Below are positions 8,957 to 17,795 of a DNA stretch of 64,000 nt, piece after piece. Each line of letters opens with the position of its first letter. Position 1 is the stretch's first letter. Below the pieces are notes generated by a model. The model made no database searches. It had not been told where the DNA came from and saw only the letters and a list, made by a program, of their open reading frames with translations. Source of the stretch: Bordetella parapertussis (GTDB lineage: Bacteria; Acidobacteriota; Terriglobia; Bryobacterales; Bryobacteraceae); contig CALQCC020000004.1 of the NCBI GenBank assembly GCA_943328975.2, forward strand, positions 62,001 to 126,000. The letters run 5' to 3'. The translations under genes were made by a program, and so were the position numbers.

Positions 8957-11900
8957 TCAGTGAAAATCGTGCGATGGAGCCATCGCGCGCAGCGGCTGCT
9001 CTAGAGCCGAAATGTTCAAAGCCAGCACGTGCACCACGCGGTCCACGTTCTGAAGCTTGCCCTCCACCAGCAGCCACGGATTGCTCAGGATGGTCAGCCG
9101 TTGCTGCTCGAACAGGTCCGGCATCACGACGACGTTGGCGATCCCGGTCTCGTCTTCCAGGCTGATAAACAGAATCCCCTTCGCCGTCCCCGGTCGCTGC
9201 CGAACAATCACGTTGCCCGCGACGCGCACGGAGCGTCCATTGGGGATCCTCGACAACCGAGCCGCCGCCGTTACTCGCAGCTTGTCCAATTCTGCTCGTC
9301 GATACGCCAGCGGATGCGGACCGATCGTCAACCCCTGCCCCTGGCAGTCGGCAGCCAAGCGCTCGCCGACGCTCATCGCTTGCAACGGACTCTCCGGCTG
9401 CCACTCGGGTACCTCCGCGAGAAGCTCCCCCACCGGCTGCGCGCTCAACGCCGCTTGCCACAGCGCTTCCCGGCGATGCGCCGCGCCGATGGAGTTGAAC
9501 GCTCCCATGGCCGCCAGCCGGTTCATCTCTTCTTTCTGCAACAGCGGCACGCGCCGCGAGAGCTCCGCGATGGACGCGAACGGCTGCCGTCGCACGATTT
9601 CCTCCGCCGCGAGCTTGCGTAACCCGCGCACGTAGTTGAGTCCCATACGAACGTCGCCGTCTTCGAGCGTGCACACCGCGCGCGACCGATTGATGTTCAC
9701 CGGCAGCATGTGCAGCCCATGGCGCTGCGCGTCCTTCACCAACGTCGCTGGATGATAGAAGCCCATGGGTTGGTTGTTGAGCATCGCGCAAGTGAACACC
9801 GCAAGATAGTGGACCTTCAGATACGCGCTGGCGTAGGCGAGTAGTGCGAAACTCGCCGCGTGCGACTCCGGAAATCCGTACATCGCGAACGACGTGATGG
9901 AGCCGACAATGCGATTCTGCGTTTCCCCGTTGATCCCGTTGCGCGACATGCCTGCGCGCAGTTTTACCTCCAGTTCCTGCATGCGTTTGACCGACCGCTT
10001 GAAGCCCAACGCGCGCCGTAGCTCTTCCGCTTCCGCGCCGGTGAAACTGGCGGCGACCATCGCCATGCGCAGGAGTTGCTCTTGAAACAAGGGCACACCC
10101 AACGTGCGGCGCAGTACCGGCTCCAGCAGTGGATGCAGTGGATCGGCGGCCTCGCGGCCCATGCGACGCTTCAAATACGGCTGGGCCATTTTGCCCGCGA
10201 TGGGCCCCGGGCGGATGATCGCGACCTGCACCACGATGTCGTAAAAGCGCTCCGGTCGCATGCGCGGAAGCGACGCTTGCTGTGCTCGGCTCTCTACTTG
10301 AAACAGCCCGATCGTGTCAGCGCGCTGCAACGCTTCGTACACTTGCGGGTCCTTGTGATCGAGCTGCCCCAGGTCGAGCTTGCGCCCGTAATGCTGCTCG
10401 ATCAACTGCACCGATTCTTCCAACACCGCCATCATGCCGAGCCCGAGCAGGTCCACTTTGATGATGCCGAGGTCCGCGCAATCTTCTTTATCCCACTGCA
10501 CCACCACGCGCCCCGGCATCGATGCCGACTCCAGCGGCACAACGGAATCGAGCTGCCCCTGGCAGATCACCATGCCTCCGGAATGCTGCCCCAGATGGCG
10601 CGGGTAGTCTTGCAGCGCAGTCACGAGCTCCAGAAACTTCTTCACGCGCGGATCTTCGCAATCGAGCCCCGCTTCCTGGAACTGCTTCGCCGGTGTTTCC
10701 GCAGTCTCCGTCCAACCCCACATCGGGACTAACTTGGACAGCCGAGCCAACGTCGCTTCATCGAAACCCAACACCTTGCCGGCCTCGCGCGCAGCCGACC
10801 GACCGCGATACGTGATCACGTTCGCCGTCATCGCCGCGCCCAGCTTGCCGTAGCGTTCGTAGACGAATTGAATGACGCGCTCGCGCTGTGAACCAGAGGG
10901 CAGATCGAGATCGATGTCGGGCCACTCGTTGCGATTCTCTGAGAGGAAGCGCTCGAACAACAGCTCCATGCCGACCGGATCCACTGCCGTGATTTCGAGC
11001 GAGTAACACACCGCACTATTGGCAGCCGAGCCGCGCCCTTGCACCAGAATCCCCTGCTGCTGGCAGAAGCGGATGATGTCCCAAACGATCAGAAAATAGC
11101 CCGAAAACCCGAGCTTATCGATCAGCGCGAGCTCCTTCTCAATCTGCGCCTGAGCTTTCTTTTCGTAGTCGCGCCCATAGCGTTTGCGCGCGCCTTCTTC
11201 CGTGCGCTTGCGCAGAAAGCTCGATTGCGACTCGCCCTCCGGCACCGGATAGCGCGGGAACTCGTAGCCCAGATCCGCCAGTGTGAATTCGAGTCGCGAG
11301 GCCACCTCCACCGTGTTCGCGATCGCATCGGGCACGTCGGCGAACAGCCGGGCCATTTCAGCCGACGACTTGAGATACCGCTCCGCGTTGCGCTCCAGCA
11401 ACCGACCCGCGCGACCCAGCGTGGTCTTGTGATGCAGGCAAGTGAAGACGTCCAGCAACTCGCGCTGCTTCGGACTCGCGTAACAAACACCATTCGTCGC
11501 GACCAGCGGCACCTTCATCGCGCGAGCCAATTCCATCACCGCCTGCGTGCGCACTTCTACGTCGCGCTCAAAGTGCCGCTGGATTTCCAGGTACACATTA
11601 TCCCGCCCGAAGGTGCGCTGTAGCTTTTCTACCGCCTCGCGTGAGGTCACGGTCGCAAGGCACAGCAGCCCGTCGGCGAATTCTTCCAATTCATCCGGCA
11701 GCACCGCAGCCTTGCCGTGTTTGCCCACACGTAGTTTCGCCCGCGTGATCATGCGGCAAAGATTTTGATAACCCACGCGATTCCGCACCAGCAGCGGATA
11801 GCGCGCCCCGTCGCTACACATCACCTCCGACCCCAAATACGCCGTCATCCCCTTCTTCTTCATTGCCAGATGAAACCGTGGAGCTCCGTACACGCCATCG

Positions 11901-12037
11901 AAATCGAGCAGCGCCATCCCCGGCTGATCGAACCCCGCGCACACCTCCGCGTACTCTTCCGGAAGCGCCGCCCCGCGCAAAAAGCTGAAGGCGGAACGGG
12001 CGTGCAATTCGATATAGCGGGTCCTACTTGAAGACAT
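8957..12037 (-). CDS. dnaE2: Error-prone DNA polymerase DnaE2 (ImuC)
   Basis: 1026 residues, C-family polymerase. The N-terminal PHP domain begins YIELHARSAFSFLRGA, typical of DnaE2. The palm has GRGSAANSAVCY and the catalytic acid motif WPDIDLDLPSGSQ. The fingers region follows, and an OB-fold (GRSVRVAGNVIVRQR) ends the protein. The length is that of DnaE2, shorter than replicative DnaE1. Together with ImuA and ImuB it forms the damage-inducible mutasome that copies past lesions. In many bacteria the three genes are in one operon; here dnaE2 is divergent from imuA-imuB, with 38 bp between start codons. A TATAAT box is found on this strand just upstream (12057-12052). Confidence 0.95.
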   Translation of the reverse strand: MSSSRTRYIELHARSAFSFLRGAALPEEYAEVCAGFDQPGMALLDFDGVYGAPRFHLAMKKKGMTAYLGSEVMCSDGARYPLLVRNRVGYQNLCRMITRAKLRVGKHGKAAVLPDELEEFADGLLCLATVTSREAVEKLQRTFGRDNVYLEIQRHFERDVEVRTQAVMELARAMKVPLVATNGVCYASPKQRELLDVFTCLHHKTTLGRAGRLLERNAERYLKSSAEMARLFADVPDAIANTVEVASRLEFTLADLGYEFPRYPVPEGESQSSFLRKRTEEGARKRYGRDYEKKAQAQIEKELALIDKLGFSGYFLIVWDIIRFCQQQGILVQGRGSAANSAVCYSLEITAVDPVGMELLFERFLSENRNEWPDIDLDLPSGSQRERVIQFVYERYGKLGAAMTANVITYRGRSAAREAGKVLGFDEATLARLSKLVPMWGWTETAETPAKQFQEAGLDCEDPRVKKFLELVTALQDYPRHLGQHSGGMVICQGQLDSVVPLESASMPGRVVVQWDKEDCADLGIIKVDLLGLGMMAVLEESVQLIEQHYGRKLDLGQLDHKDPQVYEALQRADTIGLFQVESRAQQASLPRMRPERFYDIVVQVAIIRPGPIAGKMAQPYLKRRMGREAADPLHPLLEPVLRRTLGVPLFQEQLLRMAMVAASFTGAEAEELRRALGFKRSVKRMQELEVKLRAGMSRNGINGETQNRIVGSITSFAMYGFPESHAASFALLAYASAYLKVHYLAVFTCAMLNNQPMGFYHPATLVKDAQRHGLHMLPVNINRSRAVCTLEDGDVRMGLNYVRGLRKLAAEEIVRRQPFASIAELSRRVPLLQKEEMNRLAAMGAFNSIGAAHRREALWQAALSAQPVGELLAEVPEWQPESPLQAMSVGERLAADCQGQGLTIGPHPLAYRRAELDKLRVTAAARLSRIPNGRSVRVAGNVIVRQRPGTAKGILFISLEDETGIANVVVMPDLFEQQRLTILSNPWLLVEGKLQNVDRVVHVLALNISALEQPLRAMAPSHDFH

Positions 12038-12071
12038 GGAGGTGCCTTGCTATTATAGGCGAACACAAGGC
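12028..12071. promoter_or_regulatory. Overlapping divergent promoters and mirrored RBS of dnaE2 and imuA
   Basis: The 38-bp gap between dnaE2 and imuA contains TATTATA (12051-12057), which reads as a -10 on both strands: TATTAT rightward and TATAAT leftward. A rightward -35 TTGAAG sits at 12028-12033, 17 bp away; a leftward TTGTCA is at 12082-12077, 19 bp away. The arms GCCTTG (12044-12049) and CAAGGC (12066-12071) form an inverted repeat that also supplies AAGG ribosome-binding sites to both genes. I could not recognise a LexA box of a known type, although SOS control would be expected for these genes. Confidence 0.55.
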
Positions 12072-12075
12072 GAAG

Positions 12076-12681
12076 ATGACAACAGCGGCACCTATTTTTC
12101 GAGCCTCCCAACTCCAGCGTTCCTGGGAAACATTTCAAGCCACTTCGGTGGACGTCCCGCGCGGCGCGCTCACGGAAATCATCGGCCCCACGTCCTCCGG
12201 GCGCACGTCGTTGCTATGTTCGCTGCTAGCCGCGGCCACTGCGCGACAGGAGTTTTGCGCGCTGCTCGATGTACAAAACTCCTTCGACCTGCGCAGCGCC
12301 ACCGACGCCGGAGTGCGGCTCTCGCAACTGTTGTGGGTCCGCTGCAACGGCAACGTGGAGCACGCGTTGAAAGCCGCCGACATGCTGGCGAACGCGGGAG
12401 GCTTCGGCTTGGTCGCGATCGATCTGGGCGATACACCGGACCAACTGGTGCACCGCATCCCCTTGGCCGCGTGGTTCCGCCTGCGGCATGCGGTGGAGAA
12501 CACGCGTACCGCGCTGGTATCGCTGGCGCATCGCACTCACGCGCATCCCTGCTCCGTGTTGAAGGTGGAGCTTCGCCGCGAAAACGTGGCGTGGTCGCGA
12601 TATCTGAAGAGCCTCACCGCGACCGGGGAAATCGTAAAGAGTCACCGGCGGCAAACGATCCGTCTTCCGTTTCAGAGGTAG
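12076..12681 (+). CDS. imuA: ImuA-like (SulA/RecA-related) mutasome protein
   Basis: 201 residues. The start at 12076 has AAGG 5 nt upstream; an in-frame ATG at 12028 would lie inside dnaE2. The protein resembles the RecA-like ImuA family: an N-terminal LTEIIGPTSSGRTSLL, a Walker-B-like GGFGLVAIDLGD, and a C-terminal basic tail. Notably the P-loop is GPTSSGRT, with Arg where ATP-binding P-loops have Lys, so nucleotide hydrolysis may be weak or lost. In characterised systems ImuA binds RecA and ImuB and helps load the error-prone polymerase. The imuB gene starts 6 bp downstream, so they are an operon. Sequence identity to proteobacterial ImuA looks low, and the call leans on context. Confidence 0.8.
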   Translation: MTTAAPIFRASQLQRSWETFQATSVDVPRGALTEIIGPTSSGRTSLLCSLLAAATARQEFCALLDVQNSFDLRSATDAGVRLSQLLWVRCNGNVEHALKAADMLANAGGFGLVAIDLGDTPDQLVHRIPLAAWFRLRHAVENTRTALVSLAHRTHAHPCSVLKVELRRENVAWSRYLKSLTATGEIVKSHRRQTIRLPFQR

Positions 12682-12687
12682 TCACAA

Positions 12688-13932
12688 ATGTTCGCCGCCA
12701 TCCACGCCCCTGGAAATCTCGAGCTGTTGATCGACTGCGCAGAGCACTTCTCTCCGCTGGTCGAAGAGACCTGCAAAGACACCATCGTCTTCGATATTCG
12801 CGGTCTGAAGTTGATCTACGGCGCGCCCGAACACATCGCCGCAGAGATTCAACGTCGCATCGCCATCCCTGCGAACGTTGCCATTGCCGCGAATCCCGAT
12901 GCGGCGATCCATGCCGCGCGCGGCCTCGCCGGGATCACGATCCTCACGCCTGGAGGTGAAGCCGCAAAGCTAGCGCCGTTGCCTCTGCACCTCCTCGGAG
13001 GCTCCCCCGATTTCGCACGCACACTCGACGCTTGGGGCATTCGCAACTTCGGAGACTTCGCCGCGCTACCACCGCTGGGCGTGATCGCGCGCTTAGGCGA
13101 CGAAGGCGCGCGCTTGCAACGCTTGGCTTGTGGACAAGGAAATCGTCTGCTGCGCCTGCGCATTGATCCACTGGCGTTTCAGGAAACACGCGAACTCGAT
13201 GACGCGATTCACATCCTCGAACCGCTGTTGGAGATCGTGAGTCAGATGCTCGATAAACTCTTCGACCGTCTGCGCTTCCACGCGTTCTCCACCAACGAAC
13301 TTCGTCTGGCGCTCACGCTGGAACGCAAGCCCGAACACGCGATTCAACTCCGCCTGCCCGTGCCCATGCGCGACCCTCAAGTGCTGCTGAAGCTGCTGCA
13401 TCTCGAATTCGAAAATCGCCCCCCCGCGGCCCCCGTGGCAAAGATTCATCTGGAGTTGGTCCCCGCCGAAGCCCGCTCCGCGCAACACGGAATGTTCGTG
13501 CCCGCCGCACCGGAGCCGGAGAAGTTAGAGATCACGCTAGCCCGCATCCGCAACTTAGTCGGAGCCCCGAATGTCGGCGCGCCCGAGCTACTCAACACCT
13601 ATCGTCCCGATAGCTTCCAGCTCGGAGCGCTGACCTCCGCCAAGACAGATCAGGTTCTCACGATGCCCAAAATGATGCTACGCCGATTCCGTCCACCCCG
13701 CACTTTGCAGGTCCGATTGAACCACGAAGGCCACCCCGAGACGTTGCTCTGGCCCGGCGAAAAACAGACTGTCATCGCTTGCGCCGGCCCGTGGCACGCG
13801 TCCGGCGAATGGTGGACCCCCACGGCTTGGAGCCGCCAGGAGTGGGACGTGGAGCTTTCCGGCGGAGGCTTGTTCCGCCTCTATCTGGACCGCATGATGG
13901 GCCGCTGGTTTCTGGAAGGCAGTTACGACTGA
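12688..13932 (+). CDS. imuB: ImuB-like Y-family polymerase homologue
   Basis: 414 residues with the layout of a Y-family polymerase core: a start MFAAIH, then DTIVFDIRGLKLIYG, a helix-hairpin-helix-like LDAWGIRNFGDFAALP, and a little-finger region around residues 170-260. The N-terminal catalytic acids of DinB-type enzymes are not evident, as is known for ImuB, which acts as a structural hub that binds ImuA, the beta clamp and DnaE2. It is shorter than many ImuB proteins (about 500 residues). The C-terminal 100 residues are rich in Trp and Arg and look like the ImuB tail. It is translated 6 bp after imuA. A long palindromic repeat follows. Confidence 0.85.
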   Translation: MFAAIHAPGNLELLIDCAEHFSPLVEETCKDTIVFDIRGLKLIYGAPEHIAAEIQRRIAIPANVAIAANPDAAIHAARGLAGITILTPGGEAAKLAPLPLHLLGGSPDFARTLDAWGIRNFGDFAALPPLGVIARLGDEGARLQRLACGQGNRLLRLRIDPLAFQETRELDDAIHILEPLLEIVSQMLDKLFDRLRFHAFSTNELRLALTLERKPEHAIQLRLPVPMRDPQVLLKLLHLEFENRPPAAPVAKIHLELVPAEARSAQHGMFVPAAPEPEKLEITLARIRNLVGAPNVGAPELLNTYRPDSFQLGALTSAKTDQVLTMPKMMLRRFRPPRTLQVRLNHEGHPETLLWPGEKQTVIACAGPWHASGEWWTPTAWSRQEWDVELSGGGLFRLYLDRMMGRWFLEGSYD

Positions 13933-13947
13933 GAGTGCAGTATTTGT

Positions 13948-14021
13948 CCGCTCCCTCACGGTCGCGGTTCCGTGTCTAGAATGAACACACCCGACACAGA
14001 ACCGCGACCGTGAGGGAGCGG
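13948..14021. repeat. Long perfect intergenic palindrome (REP-like), copy 1
   Basis: Two 29-nt arms (13948-13976 and 13993-14021) are inverted copies with a single mismatch and a 16-nt loop. The outer 23 bp are perfect; the element starts CCGCTCCCTCACGG. It lies between the convergent ends of imuB and the SDR gene, one base from the SDR stop codon. A second, less perfect copy is at 60459-60533. On either strand it would fold into a very stable RNA hairpin and could stop transcription or protect 3' ends, although it lacks a T-run. Confidence 0.85.
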
Positions 14022-14022
14022 C

Positions 14023-14829
14023 CTACCTCTGCTTGTTCTTCCGAAACCGCCGCACAAAATACACCGAACCCCAGCGCGTGAGCGAGCTCGGAATCATGCG
14101 CAGCACGCCGATCAGCAGCTTGTAGCGCCAGCCCGGAATCACGATCAATTGCCGCTTTGCGAAGGCAGCCAAGCTAGTTTCGACCACCGTATCCGGCGTC
14201 ATCCAGAACGCCGCAGGAATCGCCGAGCGGTCCGCGCCCGTCACATCGTGAAACTCGCTGAGCGTATAGCCGGGACACAACGCTTGCACCGTAACCGGAG
14301 AATTCCACGCGCCTAATTCGATCGCCAGTCCCTCAGTGAAGCGGTTCATCCAAGCCTTGGTCGCGCAGTAACTGACATTCTGCGGAGCCGAGGCAAACGC
14401 CGCCACCGACGATACGTTGATGACACCGGTTCCAGCAGCAGCACGCGGGGTCAGATTCGCCAATGCCGCGTGCGTGAGCCGAGCCGCAGCCACCACATGC
14501 AACCGATGCATGGCGTCTTGCCCAGCAGCATCCGTCTCAAAGAAATAATGATTCGTGCCGAACCCAGCGTTGTTGATCAACAGCGCCAGGTTATCGGCAG
14601 AGCGAACGCGCTCGGCCAGCGCTTCCAGATCGGCTTGTTGCACTAAATCTGCAGCGAGTCCCTCGGCCGTGATGCCGTATTGATCGCTCAACTGGCGGGC
14701 CAACGCTCGGGTACGATCCTCGCGCCGCGCGACCAGCAATAAATCATACCCCCGGGCAGCCAGCTTACGGGCAAAAGAAGCCCCGATGCCGGAAGAACCG
14801 CCTGTGATGACAGCCAGCGGACGCGTCAC
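14023..14829 (-). CDS. Short-chain dehydrogenase/reductase
   Basis: 268 residues. The frame stays open far upstream, but the real start is the GTG at 14829, whose GTGA overlaps the stop of the YihY gene and leads straight into VITGGSSGIGAS, the NAD(P)-binding glycine motif. An NNAG motif (LLINNAGFG) and the catalytic YCATK (Tyr and Lys) are present, with a Ser in NVSSVAAF. After residue 235 there is a short hydrophobic, basic tail (LIGVLRMIPSSL...RRFRKNKQR) seen in SDRs similar to YqjQ/DltE, suggesting membrane association. The substrate is unknown; a lipid or ketone is plausible. It is translationally coupled to the membrane protein gene before it. Confidence 0.88.
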   Translation of the reverse strand: MTRPLAVITGGSSGIGASFARKLAARGYDLLLVARREDRTRALARQLSDQYGITAEGLAADLVQQADLEALAERVRSADNLALLINNAGFGTNHYFFETDAAGQDAMHRLHVVAAARLTHAALANLTPRAAAGTGVINVSSVAAFASAPQNVSYCATKAWMNRFTEGLAIELGAWNSPVTVQALCPGYTLSEFHDVTGADRSAIPAAFWMTPDTVVETSLAAFAKRQLIVIPGWRYKLLIGVLRMIPSSLTRWGSVYFVRRFRKNKQR

Positions 14830-15662
14830 GAATGCGGTGTTCCTTTGTCGTCGAAGCGATGCCCACGGGCCGCCCATTCGGCTCCGCCCAGCACCAACAT
14901 GGATGTGAGGAAGCTCAAGAAGATCAGCGTAGCGGAATAGCGGAACACGCCGTATTCTCGCTGCAGCTTTTCGTCGAACGCAGGCCAGGCCCAGATGTTG
15001 ATGGACTTCAGCGCCTCCAGCAGCACGCCCACTCCGATGGCCGCCGGTAATACGCGCTTCACTGGCGGACGTCCGTTGGGCAAGTAACGATAGATCAAAT
15101 ACAGCACGGCCACCGTTAGAGGGACAGCGGCGGACTTGTAGAATGCCACGGAGATCCATCGCTCCACCGCAAAACCGGTCAAGTTGCTTTGCCGGACCGC
15201 CGCCAGCGCCAGAGACAACAGCGCCAGCGTGCCGCACACAAAGATCAGCACGAAGCTCACGACTTGGTTACGTAGGAAGCTACGATTCGTGTGGATGCCC
15301 CAGGATTTGTTCAGCGCCACCTCCAACGGCTCGAAAATCCCGTTTGCAGAGAACAGCAAAATAAAGATAGAGAGTAACTCCACTGGCTGCGGTGCCGGCA
15401 GATTGCGGTGCATGAAATCGCCCAGCGCGCTCGGGAAGACGTCGCGGAACGCAAGGTCCAGGGCAGACACAACCACGTATTGGTCAAAAAGCAGCTTTCC
15501 CAACGATACACAGACGATCAAAAAGGGAAAGAACGAAAGCAACACGTTGGCCGCGATGGAAAACGCGTAGACATGGACCTCAGTCTGCACCCAATACCGG
15601 AAAATCGGCGTCACCGCCCCGAAGAATTGCCGCACGCGGGAAAAGAAGGAGGAAAGCGGCAT
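14826..15662 (-). CDS. YihY/BrkB-family inner membrane protein
   Basis: 278 residues with about six hydrophobic helices (near 30-55, 92-115, 132-158, 175-195, 210-230 and 243-263). The family hallmark is the N-terminal VHVYAFSIAANVLLSFFPFLIVC. The family was first called ribonuclease BN by mistake, and its biochemical role is still unclear; transport or cell-envelope maintenance has been suggested. The 3' end overlaps the SDR start by 4 bp (GTGA), so the two are co-translated. The upstream gene ugd is divergent, 166 bp away. Confidence 0.88.
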   Translation of the reverse strand: MPLSSFFSRVRQFFGAVTPIFRYWVQTEVHVYAFSIAANVLLSFFPFLIVCVSLGKLLFDQYVVVSALDLAFRDVFPSALGDFMHRNLPAPQPVELLSIFILLFSANGIFEPLEVALNKSWGIHTNRSFLRNQVVSFVLIFVCGTLALLSLALAAVRQSNLTGFAVERWISVAFYKSAAVPLTVAVLYLIYRYLPNGRPPVKRVLPAAIGVGVLLEALKSINIWAWPAFDEKLQREYGVFRYSATLIFLSFLTSMLVLGGAEWAARGHRFDDKGTPHS

Positions 15663-15752
15663 CGTTCTCAGAGTATAAATCGTTCCGGCGTATTAAACTG
15701 GAAATAGGTGGATTGCGGGACTGTATTTGGACCAGCCTACAGCGATCCCCTT

Positions 15753-15771
15753 ATCGTTCCGATAGAACGAT
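15753..15771. promoter_or_regulatory. Inverted repeat in the ugd upstream region
   Basis: Arms ATCGTTC and GAACGAT separated by CGATA form a perfect 7-bp inverted repeat, 57 bp before the ugd start codon in the 166-bp divergent interval. The form GTTC-N5-GAAC suggests a dimeric repressor operator. It does not match the LexA boxes I know (GAAC-N4-GTTC or GTTC-N7-GTTC), so the binding protein is unknown. Confidence 0.4.
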
Positions 15772-15828
15772 CATACTAGGCCGCTACCGGACAACTTTGG
15801 AATCTGGGTAGGACCATCGAGGATATCT

Positions 15829-17184
15829 GTGAACGTTTCGATTTTGGGAACTGGTTATGTCGGTTTGACCACCGGCGTCTGTTTGGCCTTTTTGGGGCAC
15901 AAAGTTACTTGTGTTGACCCGGACAGACGGAAGATCGAGGCCCTGGAACGGGGCGAAGTACCCTTTCACGAACCCCATCTGGCCGAATTGATTGAGCAGG
16001 CTCGGCACAATCTGACCTTTACTACCGAGTACAGCCAGGCGATTCCTGAAGCTCAAGTAGTCTTCATCGCCGTGGGAACACCCACCGGAAAAGCTGGTGC
16101 ACCCGATCTGCAATATCTGCGGTCGGCCGCGCATGGTGTCGGCGAATATTTGGGCCAGCACTTTACGGTGATCGTGAACAAGTCGACCGTGCCGATCGGA
16201 AGCGGTAACTGGGTAGGCTCGCTGGTGCGAGACGCCGTCGAGGCAAAGGGTGGCGAACGCGGTTGTTTTTCCGTCGCCTCCAACCCCGAGTTCTTGCGCG
16301 AAGGTACAGCGCTGCACGACAGCCTATACCCGGATCGCGTCGTAATCGGTGCGGACGAAACGAAAACAGCGGAAGTGCTCTACTCGCTCTACCGCCCGAT
16401 GTTGGAACAGTCCTTCCAGGCCCCGGCGTTTCTGCCGCGTCCGGAAAACATGGGCGCCGTTCCACTGATTTCGACGGATCTCGCGTCGGCGGAATTGATC
16501 AAGTACGCCGCGAATGCGTTCCTCTCGCTGAAGATCAGCTACATCAATGAAATCGGTCTTTTATCTGAGCGCGTCGGCGCGAATATCTCGCACGTCGCCC
16601 GCGGTATGGGTCTGGACGCTCGCATCGGCACTCGCTTCTTGAATGCCGGAATCGGCTGGGGCGGCTCGTGTTTCGGCAAGGATACCGCTGCGTTGGTCGC
16701 AACCGCGGCGGAATATGGGCTGGACATGCAGATCGTGCGTTCCGCACGCGACGTGAACCAGCGCCAGCGCGAACGCGTGGTTACGAAGTTGCTCGCGGAA
16801 TTGAAAATCCTGAAGGGTCGCACTATCGGCATTCTGGGCTTGGCGTTCAAGCCGGACACCGACGATCTGCGCGAGGCGCCGGCTCTGGACGTCGCCAAGC
16901 AACTGATCGAGCGCGGAGCCCGGGTCAAGGCTCACGACCCTGTTGCCATGGACGTCTTCCGGCGCAACTATCCGGATTCCGGCATCATCCTCTGCGATAC
17001 GGCGGCGGAGGCCGCCGCCGGCGCCGATGCAGTGCTGCTCATCACGGAATGGCCTGAGTACCGCGATCTGAATTGGGATGCGATTGCTCCCACCATGGAC
17101 AAGCCCGTCCTGGTCGACTGCCGCCATATCCTGGACAAGGCGCGGTTGGAGCGCGCTGGCTTCAAATATCTGAGCTTGGCGTAA
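15829..17184 (+). CDS. ugd: UDP-glucose 6-dehydrogenase
   Basis: 451 residues. This enzyme oxidises UDP-glucose twice to UDP-glucuronate with two NAD+, supplying uronic acids for surface polysaccharides. Seen: the NAD-binding GTGYVGLTTG at residues 7-16, the VGTPTGKAGAPDL region, NPEFLREG, the catalytic cysteine in GWGGSCFGKDT, and the C-terminal UDP-binding domain with LGLAFKPDTDDLREAPA. The length is typical. The start is GTG at 15829 with a GAGG site 6 nt upstream. It is divergent from the YihY gene and stands alone; the glycosyltransferases at the right end of the window could use its product, but they are 43 kb away. Confidence 0.96.
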   Translation: MNVSILGTGYVGLTTGVCLAFLGHKVTCVDPDRRKIEALERGEVPFHEPHLAELIEQARHNLTFTTEYSQAIPEAQVVFIAVGTPTGKAGAPDLQYLRSAAHGVGEYLGQHFTVIVNKSTVPIGSGNWVGSLVRDAVEAKGGERGCFSVASNPEFLREGTALHDSLYPDRVVIGADETKTAEVLYSLYRPMLEQSFQAPAFLPRPENMGAVPLISTDLASAELIKYAANAFLSLKISYINEIGLLSERVGANISHVARGMGLDARIGTRFLNAGIGWGGSCFGKDTAALVATAAEYGLDMQIVRSARDVNQRQRERVVTKLLAELKILKGRTIGILGLAFKPDTDDLREAPALDVAKQLIERGARVKAHDPVAMDVFRRNYPDSGIILCDTAAEAAAGADAVLLITEWPEYRDLNWDAIAPTMDKPVLVDCRHILDKARLERAGFKYLSLA

Positions 17185-17315
17185 GCCGCCTGCGGGCGCC
17201 TTTTCTGCCGTTCACGGCGTGATATAGTCTAGGTAGGTTCGCACCGCCTGTACCTATCGGCACAGGGGGCGTGAGTCTCAAACGTAACGATGCCGCGCGA
17301 TTAGGGCGGCCTTGA

Positions 17316-17732
17316 ATGAACCCTAGGGTTCCTCATAACAATATCCGGGTGTTAGTCGCAAAACCGGGCCTCGACGGCCACGACCGTGGCGCCAAGGTCA
17401 TCGCCCGCGCGTTGCGCGATGCGGGTATGGAGGTCATTTACACCGGCCTGCGACAGACTCCCGAGATGATTGTCAACACAGCGCTTCAGGAAGACGTGCA
17501 GGTTATCGGCCTGTCCATTCTTTCCGGAGCGCACAACGCCATCGTGCCTCGCGTGATGGAGCTTTTGAAAGAAAAGCAGATGAGCGACGTGCTCGTCATC
17601 ATAGGCGGCATCGTACCGGATGAGGATGCCGCGCAATTGAAACGACTGGGAGTGGCTGGGGTATTTCAACCCGGCGCCTCGCTCGCGGAAATTGTGGATT
17701 TTATCCGAGCCTCCGTTGGGCAACCTGCTTGA
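17316..17732 (+). CDS. Free-standing cobalamin-binding subunit of a methylmalonyl-CoA-type mutase
   Basis: 138 residues forming only the B12-binding Rossmann-like domain. The cobalamin lower-ligand motif D-x-H-x-x-G appears as LDGHDRG, followed by SILSGAH and the [11 protein letters not shown] loop, which match the C-terminal domain of methylmalonyl-CoA and isobutyryl-CoA mutases. The catalytic TIM-barrel subunit is not in the window, so this is the small subunit of a two-gene enzyme encoded elsewhere. The 131-bp leader has some inverted repeats but does not show the conserved boxes of a cobalamin riboswitch. The NYN-LOTUS gene starts 54-63 bp downstream. Confidence 0.9.
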   Translation: MNPRVPHNNIRVLVAKPGLDGHDRGAKVIARALRDAGMEVIYTGLRQTPEMIVNTALQEDVQVIGLSILSGAHNAIVPRVMELLKEKQMSDVLVIIGGIVPDEDAAQLKRLGVAGVFQPGASLAEIVDFIRASVGQPA

Positions 17733-17795
17733 TGGAAGCGACACATGCCGCACACGACAAGAAAGCGCGCGCGGCTATTAGGAGAGATGAATTTA

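Noticed and set aside
8298-9791. 497-codon minus-strand frame overlapping dnaE2 and the secreted protein gene
   Set aside because: Different frame from dnaE2, low complexity Arg/Gly/Ala content, no family similarity.
12028-12076. LexA (SOS) box between dnaE2 and imuA
   Set aside because: No GAAC-N4-GTTC or GTTC-N7-GTTC pattern was found; a lineage-specific box cannot be ruled out by eye.
17185-17315. Possible cobalamin riboswitch upstream of the B12-binding protein
   Set aside because: The stretch has some inverted repeats but none of the conserved B12-box pieces, and the downstream protein uses rather than makes B12. A covariance-model search would settle it.
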